A stretch of DNA of 64,000 bases from Nepenthes gracilis. Lineage: Eukaryota > Streptophyta > Magnoliopsida > Caryophyllales > Nepenthaceae. This document shows, one piece after another, positions 1 through 8,981 of this stretch (its first letter is position 1; the number at the start of each line of letters is the position of its first letter). The position numbers were made by a program, and so were the translations under genes. The notes under the pieces are model-generated. The model did no database searches and was not told the DNA's origin. It saw only the letters and a list, made by a program, of their open reading frames with translations. The stretch covers positions 5,064,536 through 5,128,535 of the forward strand of contig BSYO01000014.1 in assembly GCA_033239525.1 (NCBI GenBank), written 5' to 3'.

Positions 1-1502
1 ACTCGAGGTCTCAATCACAGATAGCTTACACATCGATGTACCAAACCGTCTGCAGGTCTTCATCAGCTATTATCATTTAATTTAAAAGCAACAGGCAGTA
101 CTAATCTGACTACAGCCTAAATGCATCATCACACAAGAACTGTGCCATACCCGAGAGTTGCACCAAGAGAGATTAATGAAACAAGACCTCTAAATGCTTC
201 AATGCATCAAGCGATTACAATACCTCATACGCACAACAACCTAAATCGGGGCGATTGCGAAACAACAGAAAATGATCAGCTACCACAATGCACCACCGCC
301 ATCATATTAAGCACCCAAAACAGCACGAGTAGTGAACAAAAAAGCAGCTGGCCAACAAACCAATTACAGTATCCCAACACCATTAAACACACGCAACATA
401 ATGCCACAGAATCTATCCATGCTTCAACTATTGGAAGCTAACAGGTCAGTTCAGAATGAAGCAAGACCACATTCCACATCACATCAACAGTGGGAACCAA
501 AATCAGCGCAACCACATAGCCCTCAACATGATGAACATGCTATGCACCATGGGTATCAACTCGTCCAACTCCAAGAAGATAGTGCAAAGACGCCAACCCC
601 GTATATACCAACTATCATCCCCCAGTTTTGCTCCTATCAGCCCAACAGCCAGCACTAGAATGGCAGTAGGGGGGACCCAAAAAGCGGCAGCATCCCAGTT
701 CATCAACACTGAGGAGGCACAATTAGCCAACCCCAGCTACCAAAAATCGAGCAACAGGAGTAAAATTCTGAATTACTTCCCAGCGAAGCCTGAGGCACCG
801 GAGCATTAGCAGCAGCATCTAGTGAATAAAGAGATACACCATTGATTTACATCAGATCCAACTCGAAAACCTTGCCAGCATCCTACCACACCAAACTCAA
901 CAACAAATGGCAGTGACTACATCAGATCAGAAGAGTCCGAGGGCATACACATCCCCATCTTCATGAGCAGCCCAACAGCACGATGGATGGCTTTGGCACC
1001 CTGTTTTTAACTCAGCATATTCAAAAAACAGCATGAACTACTACACCCAATACTCAGCATCATGCCCCTCGCCATACCATTGATATCAAACCGCCAAAGC
1101 ATCACCAGCTAATACCTCATTCAGTATCAGCATAACAATTCAATTCACCAAAACACCGGATCAACTTTTATTCAATGAAAGAGCACCAAATTAGCAGACA
1201 ACCAACCCCGTCCAGCCCCGGCAGATGAACCGGCCACCCAAGAAACACACACGCACACAGAATTTTTTTTTTTTTTTTTTTGGGAGGGGGAGGGAGGACA
1301 GAAGGGGGGAAGGGGTCAAACAGGCGAGAATGCAATTCTGCAAAAGAAGCAGAAACATCAGACATCCAAACAAACCAATTCTTTATTCAAAGACAGTATT
1401 TTAAATTATCTTCTCCGCCTATCTACTTTAATTCTAAACTTACAACAAATTTTTTTTTTTTTTTTTTTTTGGGGAGATGAGATGACAACAGGGATAACGG
1501 CC
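1..1502 (-). repeat. Inverted copy of 51064-52555
   Basis: The reverse complement of this stretch matches 51064-52555 nearly base for base, including both internal homopolymer runs. Similarity stops abruptly at 1502/51064 after the shared GGGATAACGGCC. It reaches the left window edge and so may continue. It represents two copies of one LINE 3'UTR in opposite orientation, not a single palindromic element. Confidence 0.9.
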
Positions 1503-3464
1503 AAATCGGCACTCCAGCAAATTCGAATCGGCCTTGACGCCAAGCGAGACCAATTCGGCCAAAGATCACAGCCGACCTTGACTGAATCACGGCTCAAAGG
1601 CCTAGTCATCAAACCAACCCGGTCCACAAGCACCATGAGCCAATACTCCTGTAGTTGACCAACAGCCTGCCCCAAAGTTCACCCTCCAGACCATAATGGT
1701 TGTCGCCATACTATCAACACCAAAAAGCTCCATGTTGCAGCAGACACAAGGAATATTAGGAAGCCCCCCATTCCACCAGCATCCCCAGTTTCTACATCAG
1801 CAGAGCAGTGTGCATTAGCGACCCCCAAACATAAACCAGAGCCGAAATTTCCGAAACAAAGCCAGAGTAGGGACAAAACAGCCCCAGCAAAGAGAGCAAC
1901 TCAGCAGCTGCTCAACACAGTAAGTACAAAGACTGCAAAACTTGCAAGGAATTCCACAGCCGGACTGCAAGCCGGCAAAACACCAGCGAGGCTAAACATT
2001 ACCAAAAGCTGTAGACCAAAGTATCATCCGTGCCATCAGCACTAGACATCCGGCAGCAGCATCTTCATCAGGCAACGCTTTTTGGTTACACAGGCAAACC
2101 CAAATCCAGCTAAAGAATCAGCCGCCATTTCAAGTATACAGGCAAAACTACTCAGCCCAAACATTCACACCAAGAACAGCACAAAATGAATCCAACTTCA
2201 GAGAGCAAGCTGAAATCGGAAGAGGCATTCACAAAACTCCATGTTGTTTCATCAAGGCTCACAGGATAAACATAGAAGGGATCCACTATGCTGTCAACGA
2301 AAAAGCAGGAAGCCCGATACCCTCCAGCATCACCAGCCTCTCCATCAGCAGAGCAGTGAAGCATCAGTGACATCCCCAATAGATTGCCAGCATCAGTAAG
2401 AGAGCATGACCTCCCCTTCGGGCAAAGAAACCAAGCAGTAACTCAGACTCCCAAGGATTCAGACCCAGGGCACTTCCAGAGCATCACAGCATGATGCGCA
2501 ATCTGAGAGACAGCCCCAGATAGCATTAGCATACGAAGAAACAGTAGGACAACAAGGCACCTGCAACAAACCGGGCATGGCAAACCAGCCCAACAACCAC
2601 GAACCAGACAGCATCCTAAGCTGTAGCTACTGCATCGAAACTAGAACAGGGACTCTCACCACAGCAGCCCCAACAGCCTGGGGCATGGAAGCCCAGCCAA
2701 AAACTGTGGTGGCGAAGCCCTCAGAAAGATAAATTTTAAGTTTGAAAATTGAAAACCAGTGACCCTCGGCAGTTGCAGACCACCCAACGCTCCACAGATT
2801 GGCTACAAGCCAAATCAACAAATTCTACATTTCGCCAGACAAAGGAGTCACACAGCTGGAGAGAACATCAGCACCGTCGAGCAGATATGCTACTCCATCG
2901 CATCGATAGGAACTTCTACATCCAATCCAGGCCACGCCCAACTCTTCAGCAACACAGCCATGGCATTGTCCCAAGCCAGAGCTACACGGGGATCCCCCAA
3001 CCCGTCCAGCAGGAGGGAAACACAAAGACTGAGAGCATCAGAGCCACTCGCACAGGACCTTCGTCTGCAGTAGAACCATTTTGCAACGCGAGAGCCGATA
3101 TGAGCATCAGACAGCAGCTTCCGTAACAACTCCATCTGAATAACGCAGGGAATGGCAACTCTGTCCAAGGACCATAACATCCGCAGGGAAACCAGAAATA
3201 GGGAAACTCAGCAGCCAGCAGCCAGAGCATGGAAGCCCAGTTAAAGTCGGATCAGAGAAGCCCTAACAAACAAATTTCAAAACTAAAATTTGAAAACGAA
3301 AATATGGAATTTGAAGCAAATGGTAAGTGAAAGAGTAGCCAGAGCTCCTCTCTAGAACAGCCACAACCGAAGCTACAACTAAGAGCGAACCGAGAAGAAA
3401 AAGATGCGATCCAGTGAGAGCATCAAATCCTCAGATGATGAACGCAGAGGTAGACAGGTAGAAA

Positions 3465-3532
3465 GAGGACGCAGAGCTTCGAATCCTCAGAGGACGCAGA
3501 GCTTCGAATCCTCAGAGGACGCAGAGGACGCC
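3465..3532. repeat. 25-bp tandem repeat in the 5' part of the derivative
   Basis: Two perfect 25-bp units (3465-3489 and 3490-3514), beginning GAGGACGCAGAGCTTCG, plus a partial third unit. They sit in the ORF1-stub region of the minus-strand element. Confidence 0.8.
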
Positions 3533-3738
3533 TCAACCTGAACTGAATCTGGATAGGAAGAAAAGTGGGAAGGAGGGGAAGTCGGAACTGGGGAGGAAAC
3601 GTGGGGAGAAGCCAGGAGACTGGCCATGGCCGGCTCCGATGCCGACCGGCCAGAGGAAGCAGAGCCCTAAAGCACCTCACAAATTTGAATTCTCACAAGC
3701 GCTGAAACCCTAGAGAGAGGAGAGAGCCTCTCTCCGAG

Positions 3739-4046
3739 ATTTTGAGAGTGCTGCTACCATGGTATTTGCATTGAAAATTTGGAGACATTATCTATATGGC
3801 AAGAGGTTCCTTGTGTATTCCGATCATAAGAGTTTGAAGTACTTATTCTCACAAAAGGAACTTAACATGAGGCAAAGGAGGTGGCTTGACTTTTTAAAGG
3901 ATTATGATTGTGAAATACAGTACAAGCCAGGAAAGGTCAACGTGATTACAGATGCTTTGAGTCGCCGATCGGGCTATGTGGCGCACCTACAGGTCAGACA
4001 GATGGAGATGTTAGATTATCTGAAGCAGTGTGATATCCAACGTTAT
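3739..4046 (+). pseudogene. Ty3/gypsy pol fragment: RNase H C-terminal part
   Basis: The reading frame gives the end of the RT-linked RNase H domain of a plant Ty3/gypsy polyprotein. The [12 protein letters not shown] motif at 3763-3798 is followed by [11 protein letters not shown] with its catalytic aspartate, and then the connection motif ending DALSRR. RNase H degrades the RNA strand of the RNA-DNA hybrid during reverse transcription. Everything upstream (gag, protease, RT) is missing, replaced by the minus-strand element at 1-3738. The frame is broken at 4046 by an inserted LINE fragment with a 17-bp TSD, and the gypsy frame continues at 4781. It is a decayed, non-functional copy. Confidence 0.9.
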
Positions 4047-4763
4047 GGTCGCCGGTTTTGAGATACTGCAGCGAAAATGCAGTCTGCTATGTGTTTTCAT
4101 GGTGGGATGATTTATTTTTTGATTCTCCAGTCGCCTTTGGTTGTGGGCGGATTTGATTACCAACATGGTGTGGCTGTTCTGTGTTTGTTGCTGTGCTGTT
4201 GCCTTGAGTCCCTGCTGCATTTTAGCTGATCTGTTATGCTGCTGCAGGGCTGCGCAGCTGTGCTGTAGTGTAAATTCTGATGGCCATTTTGCTTCTACAT
4301 GCTGGAGTGCTGCTGATTCTGTTGATGGTGGATTAGCCGCTAAAGAAGGTGCTGTTTTTGGTGGGTTATGGTACATATGCTGAAGGATGTGGATGTTGGC
4401 CTTCTGGATGCAGTTGATGGCCCTGGGAATAGAACCTTGCCCCTATGAATAACTTATGATGCTGTTGTGTGTGGTCTTGGGTTGTCCGACTCCCAATAGG
4501 TTTTGTTGATTTTGCTGTATTTAGTCTTGCTTTTGCTTGTTGGGCCGGATTCCGTTCGGTCCATTTTGATGAAACCCACCTAGGTGCGGTTTTTTATTTT
4601 TTTATTTTATTTTAATGTGTTCATGTTTCTGATCATGGTGATGCTCGGGGTATGCCCTAGCTCTTTGTTCTAATTCTAAGTTGGCAAAACACTTGGAGTT
4701 AGAACATTGTTTTTATATCTTTCATTTCATTTAATTCATTTAACTTACTTACCAAAATAAAAA
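4047..4763 (+). mobile_element. 5'-truncated LINE-family insertion in gypsy pol (tail type B)
   Basis: A 717-bp insert flanked by the 17-bp TSD GTGATATCCAACGTTAT (4030-4046 and 4764-4780). The 3' end has the conserved GCTCGGGGTATGCCCTAGC element, a hairpin at 4667-4705 (GTTCTAATTCTAAGT paired with ACTTGGAGTTAGAAC), then TTTACTTACC and a short A tail. The body is TGCTG-rich 3'UTR sequence with no coding capacity. Confidence 0.9.
4667..4705 (+). other. 3'-end hairpin, type B
   Basis: Inverted repeat GTTCTAATTCTAAGT / ACTTGGAGTTAGAAC around the loop TGGCAAAAC. It is the type-B version of the long hairpin found just before the A tail of the LINE-family elements in this window. Confidence 0.8.
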
Positions 4764-4780
4764 GTGATATCCAACGTTAT

Positions 4781-4967
4781 ACCAAAGGTGATAGAATGCT
4801 CCTGTTGTACTTTCAGATTCAACCAGAGGTAGTTAGTGAAGTTAAGGGGAAGCAGGTGAATGATCCATTCCTCATGGATATTGTTAGTGATTTGAGTAAA
4901 GAGTCTCGAGCTGATTTTAACATCCAGGCTGATGGTGTTTTGAGGTTTAGAGACCGATTATGTGTAC
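4781..4967 (+). pseudogene. Ty3/gypsy pol fragment: RNase H to integrase linker
   Basis: After the insertion at 4047-4763 is removed, the gypsy frame resumes and encodes the linker between RNase H and integrase (residues such as FQIQPEVVSEVKGKQ and NIQADGVLRFRDRLCV). It is interrupted again at 4967 by a second LINE fragment with a 12-bp TSD. It has no function of its own and is one segment of the same broken pol. Confidence 0.85.
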
Positions 4968-5302
4968 TGATTTGGTATTTTATGGAAATTACTGTGGCCG
5001 ATTTGGATTTACAGTGGCCGATTCGGTTTTGGGTGGCATCACTGGTTACGCTCCAGTATGCTTTTGCAACTGCTGTTGCTTGACGCTGTTTTTTGTAAAT
5101 TCATTGTATTTTCCTTTGTTCTTCTGTTGAACGTTGGTCTCTTAGAGGCTACTTTGGTATTTTATGATGTACCGGTTGCTCGGGGTATGCCCCAGCATTT
5201 TATGTTTTATTTCCAAGTCAAAACACGTGGAGATAAAATATAGCTTTTGTAATTTTTTTCTCCCGTTAATCCAAAATTCTTACTTACCAAAAAAAAAAAA
5301 AA
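4968..5302 (+). mobile_element. 5'-truncated LINE-family insertion (tail type A)
   Basis: A 335-bp insert flanked by the 12-bp TSD GATTATGTGTAC (4956-4967 and 5303-5314). It contains only the 3' end: GCTCGGGGTATGCCCCAGC, the long hairpin at 5201-5241, CTTACTTACC and poly(A). Confidence 0.9.
5201..5241 (+). other. 3'-end hairpin, type A
   Basis: TATGTTTTATTTCCAAGT pairs with ACGTGGAGATAAAATATA around a short loop. This is the dominant tail type in the window. Confidence 0.75.
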
Positions 5303-5314
5303 GATTATGTGTAC

Positions 5315-5690
5315 CGGATGATAAAGGGTTGAAGGAGAAAATTTTAAAGGAAGCTCATCGGTCTTGGTATACAATCCATCCGGGAACGAATAAAATGTAT
5401 CAAGACTTGAAAAAGACTTTCTAGTGGAGAAACATAAAGGGAGATATCATGGCCTATGTAGAGAAATGCCTAGTATGTCAGCAACTAAAGGCTAAGAGGA
5501 AGAAGCCTTCTGGACTGCTACAGCCAATGTCAATCCCGAGTTAGAAATGGGAGGACATTGCTATGGACTTTTTTTTTGGTAAGTAAGCATTGCTATGGAC
5601 TTTGTATCGGGTTTGCTGAAGACTCCTAGGAATCATGACTCCGTGTGGGTTATAGTTGATCGGCTGACAAAATCAGCCCACTTCTTGGCG
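5315..5690 (+). pseudogene. Ty3/gypsy integrase: H2C2 zinc domain and start of catalytic core
   Basis: The frame gives the integrase N-terminal HHCC domain: histidines in EAHRS and IHPGTNK, cysteines in CLVCQQ. It is followed by the core start, with the first catalytic aspartate in IAMDFVSG and then VDRLTKSAHFLAIRTT. Integrase joins the cDNA to the host chromosome. Two in-frame TAG stops (about 5422 and 5541) and a 16-bp micro-insertion at 5572 show decay. The segment is cut at 5690 by a minus-strand insertion and continues at 6590. Confidence 0.9.
5572..5587 (-). mobile_element. Micro-insertion: 16 bp of LINE 3' end
   Basis: TTTTTTGGTAAGTAAG (reverse complement CTTACTTACC plus A6) lies between two perfect 16-bp copies of CATTGCTATGGACTTT (5556-5571 and 5588-5603). 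It matches only the last bases of the family 3' end and has a classical TSD, so it is read as an extremely 5'-truncated retrotransposition. Confidence 0.85.
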
Positions 5691-5703
5691 ATCAGGACGA
5701 CCT

Positions 5704-6576
5704 TTTTTTTTGGTAAGTAAGTATTTTGGATTAATGGGAGAGAAAAAATTACAAAATCGATGTTTTATCACCAAGTATTTTGACTAGGGGATAAAACATA
5801 ACCCGCTGGGGCATACCCCGAGCAACTAGTACAACCGGAGGTACATGATAAACCTCAAGGAGGCCAACGTTCTACAAAACCTATAGAAATTGAAAAATAT
5901 TACAACACAACACAGAGGGGAAGCGCCGCTTTCCAACCCCTTGTAACCCGAGACAACCAGCTGTTGAAATATACCAACAGCACCAAAAAAACCACCAATC
6001 CAGATTTCCACATAGCAATGGGAGCCATCAGCAACTACAGCAACCTTGGAGGCCCAACTGCCAGCCCCACCCATGCAACCAAATTCTCAAATCAGCAAGG
6101 AAACTGGAGAAGCAAAGCTGCGCCAACGAACCCAGCATCCAGAGAAAATACATGGTAGCAGAGTACCACAGGCCGGACATACAAAATGTCAAGAACCAAG
6201 CTGCTCAGCATCATACAGAGCAAACTCAGAGCAGCCATATCCTCACAGGGCTAGCAACAGCAACTCGGCACAATCGGCTCGGTGAACTACCAAACAGCTG
6301 CACTGGCCAACTACACCTCAGGAGCTGCTGTTCTACAGCACCAGTGCAGCAAATATGCATCAACCAAAATTCCATCAGCACAAGGAATACCATCTATCAG
6401 CCTAACAGGAAATATCTATCATCAAACAATGCAACAACAGACAGTTGCCGCTGTCAACCAAACCGCACCAGATTTTGAGCCCAACACTGAAGCATCTACG
6501 CCTAACCAGCAATTTCTGATCAAAGCAGCAAGGAACTGCCCCAGAGAAGCAGAAGACAAACCATACAAAAATGCAC
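5704..6576 (-). mobile_element. 5'-truncated LINE-family insertion, minus strand
   Basis: An 873-bp insert with poly(T) at the left and the tail hairpin complement at about 5760-5805. It is flanked by the TSD ATCAGGACGACCT (5691-5703 and 6577-6589). The body is CAG-rich, the antisense of the TGCTG-rich 3'UTR. Open frames in it do not resemble proteins. Confidence 0.9.
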
Positions 6577-6589
6577 ATCAGGACGACCT

Positions 6590-6639
6590 ATTCGCGTGAT
6601 AGATTGGCTCAGTTGTACGTAAATGAGATTGTGAGACTT
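6590..6639 (+). pseudogene. Ty3/gypsy integrase core fragment
   Basis: Encodes YSRDRLAQLYVNEIVRL of the integrase core. The very next codon of the gypsy frame ([12 protein letters not shown]) is found at 37876, about 31 kb away, which proves that 6640-37868 is inserted DNA. Confidence 0.9.
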
Positions 6640-6663
6640 GCTGCTCGGGGTATGCCCTAGCAG
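6640..6663 (+). mobile_element. Left part of the outermost LINE-tail insertion (layer 1)
   Basis: GCTGCTCGGGGTATGCCCTAGCAG is a truncated LINE tail whose right half is at 37769-37868. The gypsy TSD GAGACTT lies at 6633-6639 and 37869-37875. The tail was then split by the next insertion, whose TSD is GGTATGCCCTAGCAG (6649-6663). Confidence 0.8.
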
Positions 6664-7352
6664 AAATTTGCCCGCGTCCTTCTGCGACGCTCCTCCTCTG
6701 GCCGGGTGGCGCCAGAGCCGGCCTTGGCCGGTCTCCTGGTTGCTCCGTCCGGCTACTTTCCGCTTTTCGACTCCTGCCCTTTTCCTATCCGGACCTCAGA
6801 TCTGGCTTCGTCGGCATCCTCTGAGGCTTCGTCTATGGTTGTGTGCTCGTTTTCTGCTGATTCAGGTTCCTTGATGAAGCTTATTCGGCCACGAGCTGAT
6901 TGGGGTTTCTGCTGGAGCCAAGATCGCATCTGATGAAACTATTTCTGTTTGGAGTTCTGCTTTCTCTGGGAATCTTCTCAGGCTATTGTCTCTCTTCTCC
7001 TTCGTTCCGCAATTTATTAGGTTTTCTCACCTTCGGATTTGCCTGGGCTTCTATGCTCTGGCTGTGGTGGCCGTGAGCCCTGTCTCACGGTTCCTTACGA
7101 AAGCTACGGATTTGGTGCTTCTGGCTTATGCTGCGTTCCTTCGGGAGCAGATGTCTGAAGCTAATGCTATTGTGCTGCTCGCTGGATTTGACGCTGACGA
7201 ACGCCTTGAGCCCTGATTCTGAAGCCTCTCTGCCTGTACGTTCCTTCCTGTTAGATGGGTTGGGGGGAGCCTGTTTCTGCTCTGGACTGGAGTTATAGGC
7301 TGGAGTGCTGAAGAATTGGGAGTGACCTTGTTTGGACGCTGAAAATCCTTCT
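6664..7352 (+). mobile_element. Non-coding LINE derivative, 5' half (layer 2)
   Basis: Begins inside the conserved 5' region, with GACGCTCCTCCTCTGGCC and a GCC-rich stretch homologous to the LINE ORF1 start, and continues into TGCTG-rich sequence. It has no usable ORF. The right half is at 37372-37753, ending in CTTACTTACC and poly(A). The outer TSD GGTATGCCCTA(G/A)CAG is at 6649-6663 and 37754-37768. A 16-bp TSD at 7353-7368 marks where the next element entered. Confidence 0.85.
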
Positions 7353-7461
7353 GATGCAGTGGGTTGCTGCCTAGAGAGAGAATCTCTCTCTTCTCTCTTC
7401 GAATTCAAATTCGAATTCAACCAGACGCTCCTCCCGTCTACGGCGGCGCACCTCGTCGGCC

Positions 7462-8785
7462 ATGGCCGACACCCCTGTTCCTCCTCAGGCGTCCGCCTCC
7501 CCCGTCCGTCCCCCATCCTCCTCTCCATTGAACATCGTCTCGCCTTCTGTGAATCCCGTTTCGAATTTGCCTCAGATTCGGATTCAGGCTTCCCTTATTC
7601 CTGAATCGCCTGCGATCTCGAAGCTCGCTCTCGACAAATCTGATGGTGTCATTGTTCCCCTCCACTCTTGGGCCGATGTCGTCAAGAAGGATTGGACTGG
7701 GCAATGCTCCGAGCTGCATTTCTTCTCTCACCATGCTTCTGTGTCCTCTGATGGCGCTCTTTCACCCCCGCCAGAGGTCATTGAACAAGGTAATGTATTT
7801 TGGGGCCATACCTTGGTTAGTTATTTTCTTAATACCTCTCCCCATTTCATGGCTGTCAAGGCAGTAGCCATGAAAATATGGGCCCATTTCGGACTCAAGC
7901 AAATCGCTGGCAACGAAGGCGGTTGGGATCCCTTTACAGCTTGATCCCAGGACTGCCCGTATGGAGAATCTTTCCTTTGCGAAGATATGTGTTGAAGTTG
8001 GTGTGGATGGGCCGTTTCCCAACTCCATCGCTGTTCAAACTTGTCCCGCTTCTGAAGCTATTGCTATGGTGAATGTGGCATATAGCTGGAAGCCAACTCG
8101 TTGTGCTCGATACCAACAGATTGGTCATATGGAATCAAAATGCCTGTCCAAGTCTGCCAACAATCATCCTGGTAATTCTCATCCTAGACCTTTAGGTTCT
8201 GACCCTGTCGATCCTGTTTAAAGTGACAGTGTTAGGCATCCTGAAACCATTGATGCAACTGTTCCAATTTGTTCTATTTCCTCCACATCTTACCTTAAAG
8301 TGGATACTGGTTGCCAATTGGCCGAGCCTTCTATCGACGCTGATGGTAATTCTGGCCATTGCCCCTCCTTGGCTTTTTTTTGGTAAGTGCCCCTCTCCTT
8401 GGCGAAGGCTGACCTTTCTTCCCAGGCCTCTGCCAATGTAAAGGCCTCCTTGGATACTGGTGGCCTTTCAGATGATCCAACCCCTGCTGATATGGGGGAC
8501 TCCCGGCCTGTAAATCAGGTTACTCTCCCTTCCCAATTGGGTACTGAAGACACCCTTGGGTCTCCTAACTCTCCTGATTCCGGGCCTCAGCATCATCCTT
8601 TTGATTTTGATGATTATGAGCTTACCCCAAGCTCTATCAAGAGGATTTCTAAGAAGTATGCCTTGAACACTTCCTTTAGTGAGGTTGATGAAATGCGGGG
8701 CATGGAATCTGATTGGAAAATTCCTAAGTCTAGGGAGAAGAAAAAAGCTGCCTCTAAAAAAACCAGGGGCGCCTCTGGCTCTTAG
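7462..8785 (+). pseudogene. LINE ORF1 pseudogene (DUF4283 type)
   Basis: Starts at the ATG in GGCCATGGCCGAC (7462). The protein resembles plant LINE ORF1 (nucleic-acid binding, forms the RNP): a Ser/Pro-rich N-terminus, then the DUF4283-like domain with SPPPEVIEQG, HFMAVKAVAMKIWAHFGL and LDPRTARMENLSFAKICVEVGVDGPFP. About 80 residues of the domain (corresponding to the YFFF to ASAVG part of the copy at 56104) are deleted near 7920. The zinc knuckle at 8102-8143 has a Cys-to-Tyr change (CARYQQIGHMESKC). A micro-insertion at 8374 and frameshifts break the C-terminal part. The normal end, SKKTRGASGS, stops at 8785. Confidence 0.85.
8374..8387 (-). mobile_element. Micro-insertion: 14 bp of LINE 3' end inside ORF1
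   Basis: TTTTTTTTGGTAAG sits between TGCCCCTCCTTGGC (8360-8373) and TGCCCCTCTCCTTGGC (8388-8403), a TSD differing by a 2-bp CT. It contributes to disruption of the ORF1 pseudogene. Confidence 0.75.
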
Positions 8786-8981
8786 GCCTCTGCTGATGGG
8801 GTATTTTTTGACTGGGGTCTCCCTCTTTTGCTTCTGGGGCCTTGGTTTTTGATCTTTCATCTGATTTTGACCCAGCCTATGCTGCTGCTGCCTTTTATGA
8901 CTTAGATTCATAAGTTTTTTTGGTAGATGCCATACTGTGTATGACCAGTGCATGGTATGTGTTTTGTTGCTTCTCTCCTCG

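Larger units (their letters stand above)
1..3738 (-). mobile_element. Non-coding LINE derivative, 5' end at 3738, 3' tail off the left edge
   Basis: Read on the minus strand, the 5' end (about 3738) carries the AGAGAGAGG/CCTCTCTCC palindrome that opens the LINE copies in this window. It is followed by a stub of LINE ORF1: an ATG at 3627-3625 in the context GCCGGCCATGGCCAG, then a Ser/Pro-rich stretch like the ORF1 N-termini at 21453 and 26809, which soon loses the frame. The rest is CAG/CTG-rich non-coding sequence with poly(T) runs at 1262-1281 and 1451-1470. No EN, RT or complete ORF1 is visible. Positions 1-1502 match the 3'UTR of the LINE at 47032-53589, so this is a non-autonomous relative. 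The 3' hairpin tail and TSD lie outside the window. It abuts a gypsy RNase H remnant at 3739. Confidence 0.75.

Noticed and set aside
1262..1281. Poly(T) run as the 3' end of a separate minus-strand insertion
   Set aside because: The same A run occurs at the matching place inside the LINE 3'UTR at about 51286, so it is internal to the family; no TSD is seen around it.
3759..4061. A free-standing gene of 100 codons
   Set aside because: It is an internal RNase H piece of a gypsy polyprotein broken by an insertion at 4047.
5550..5610. Simple tandem duplication or replication slippage
   Set aside because: The duplicated 16-mers are separated by exactly the LINE 3'-end sequence, and the same arrangement recurs at five other places with unrelated targets.
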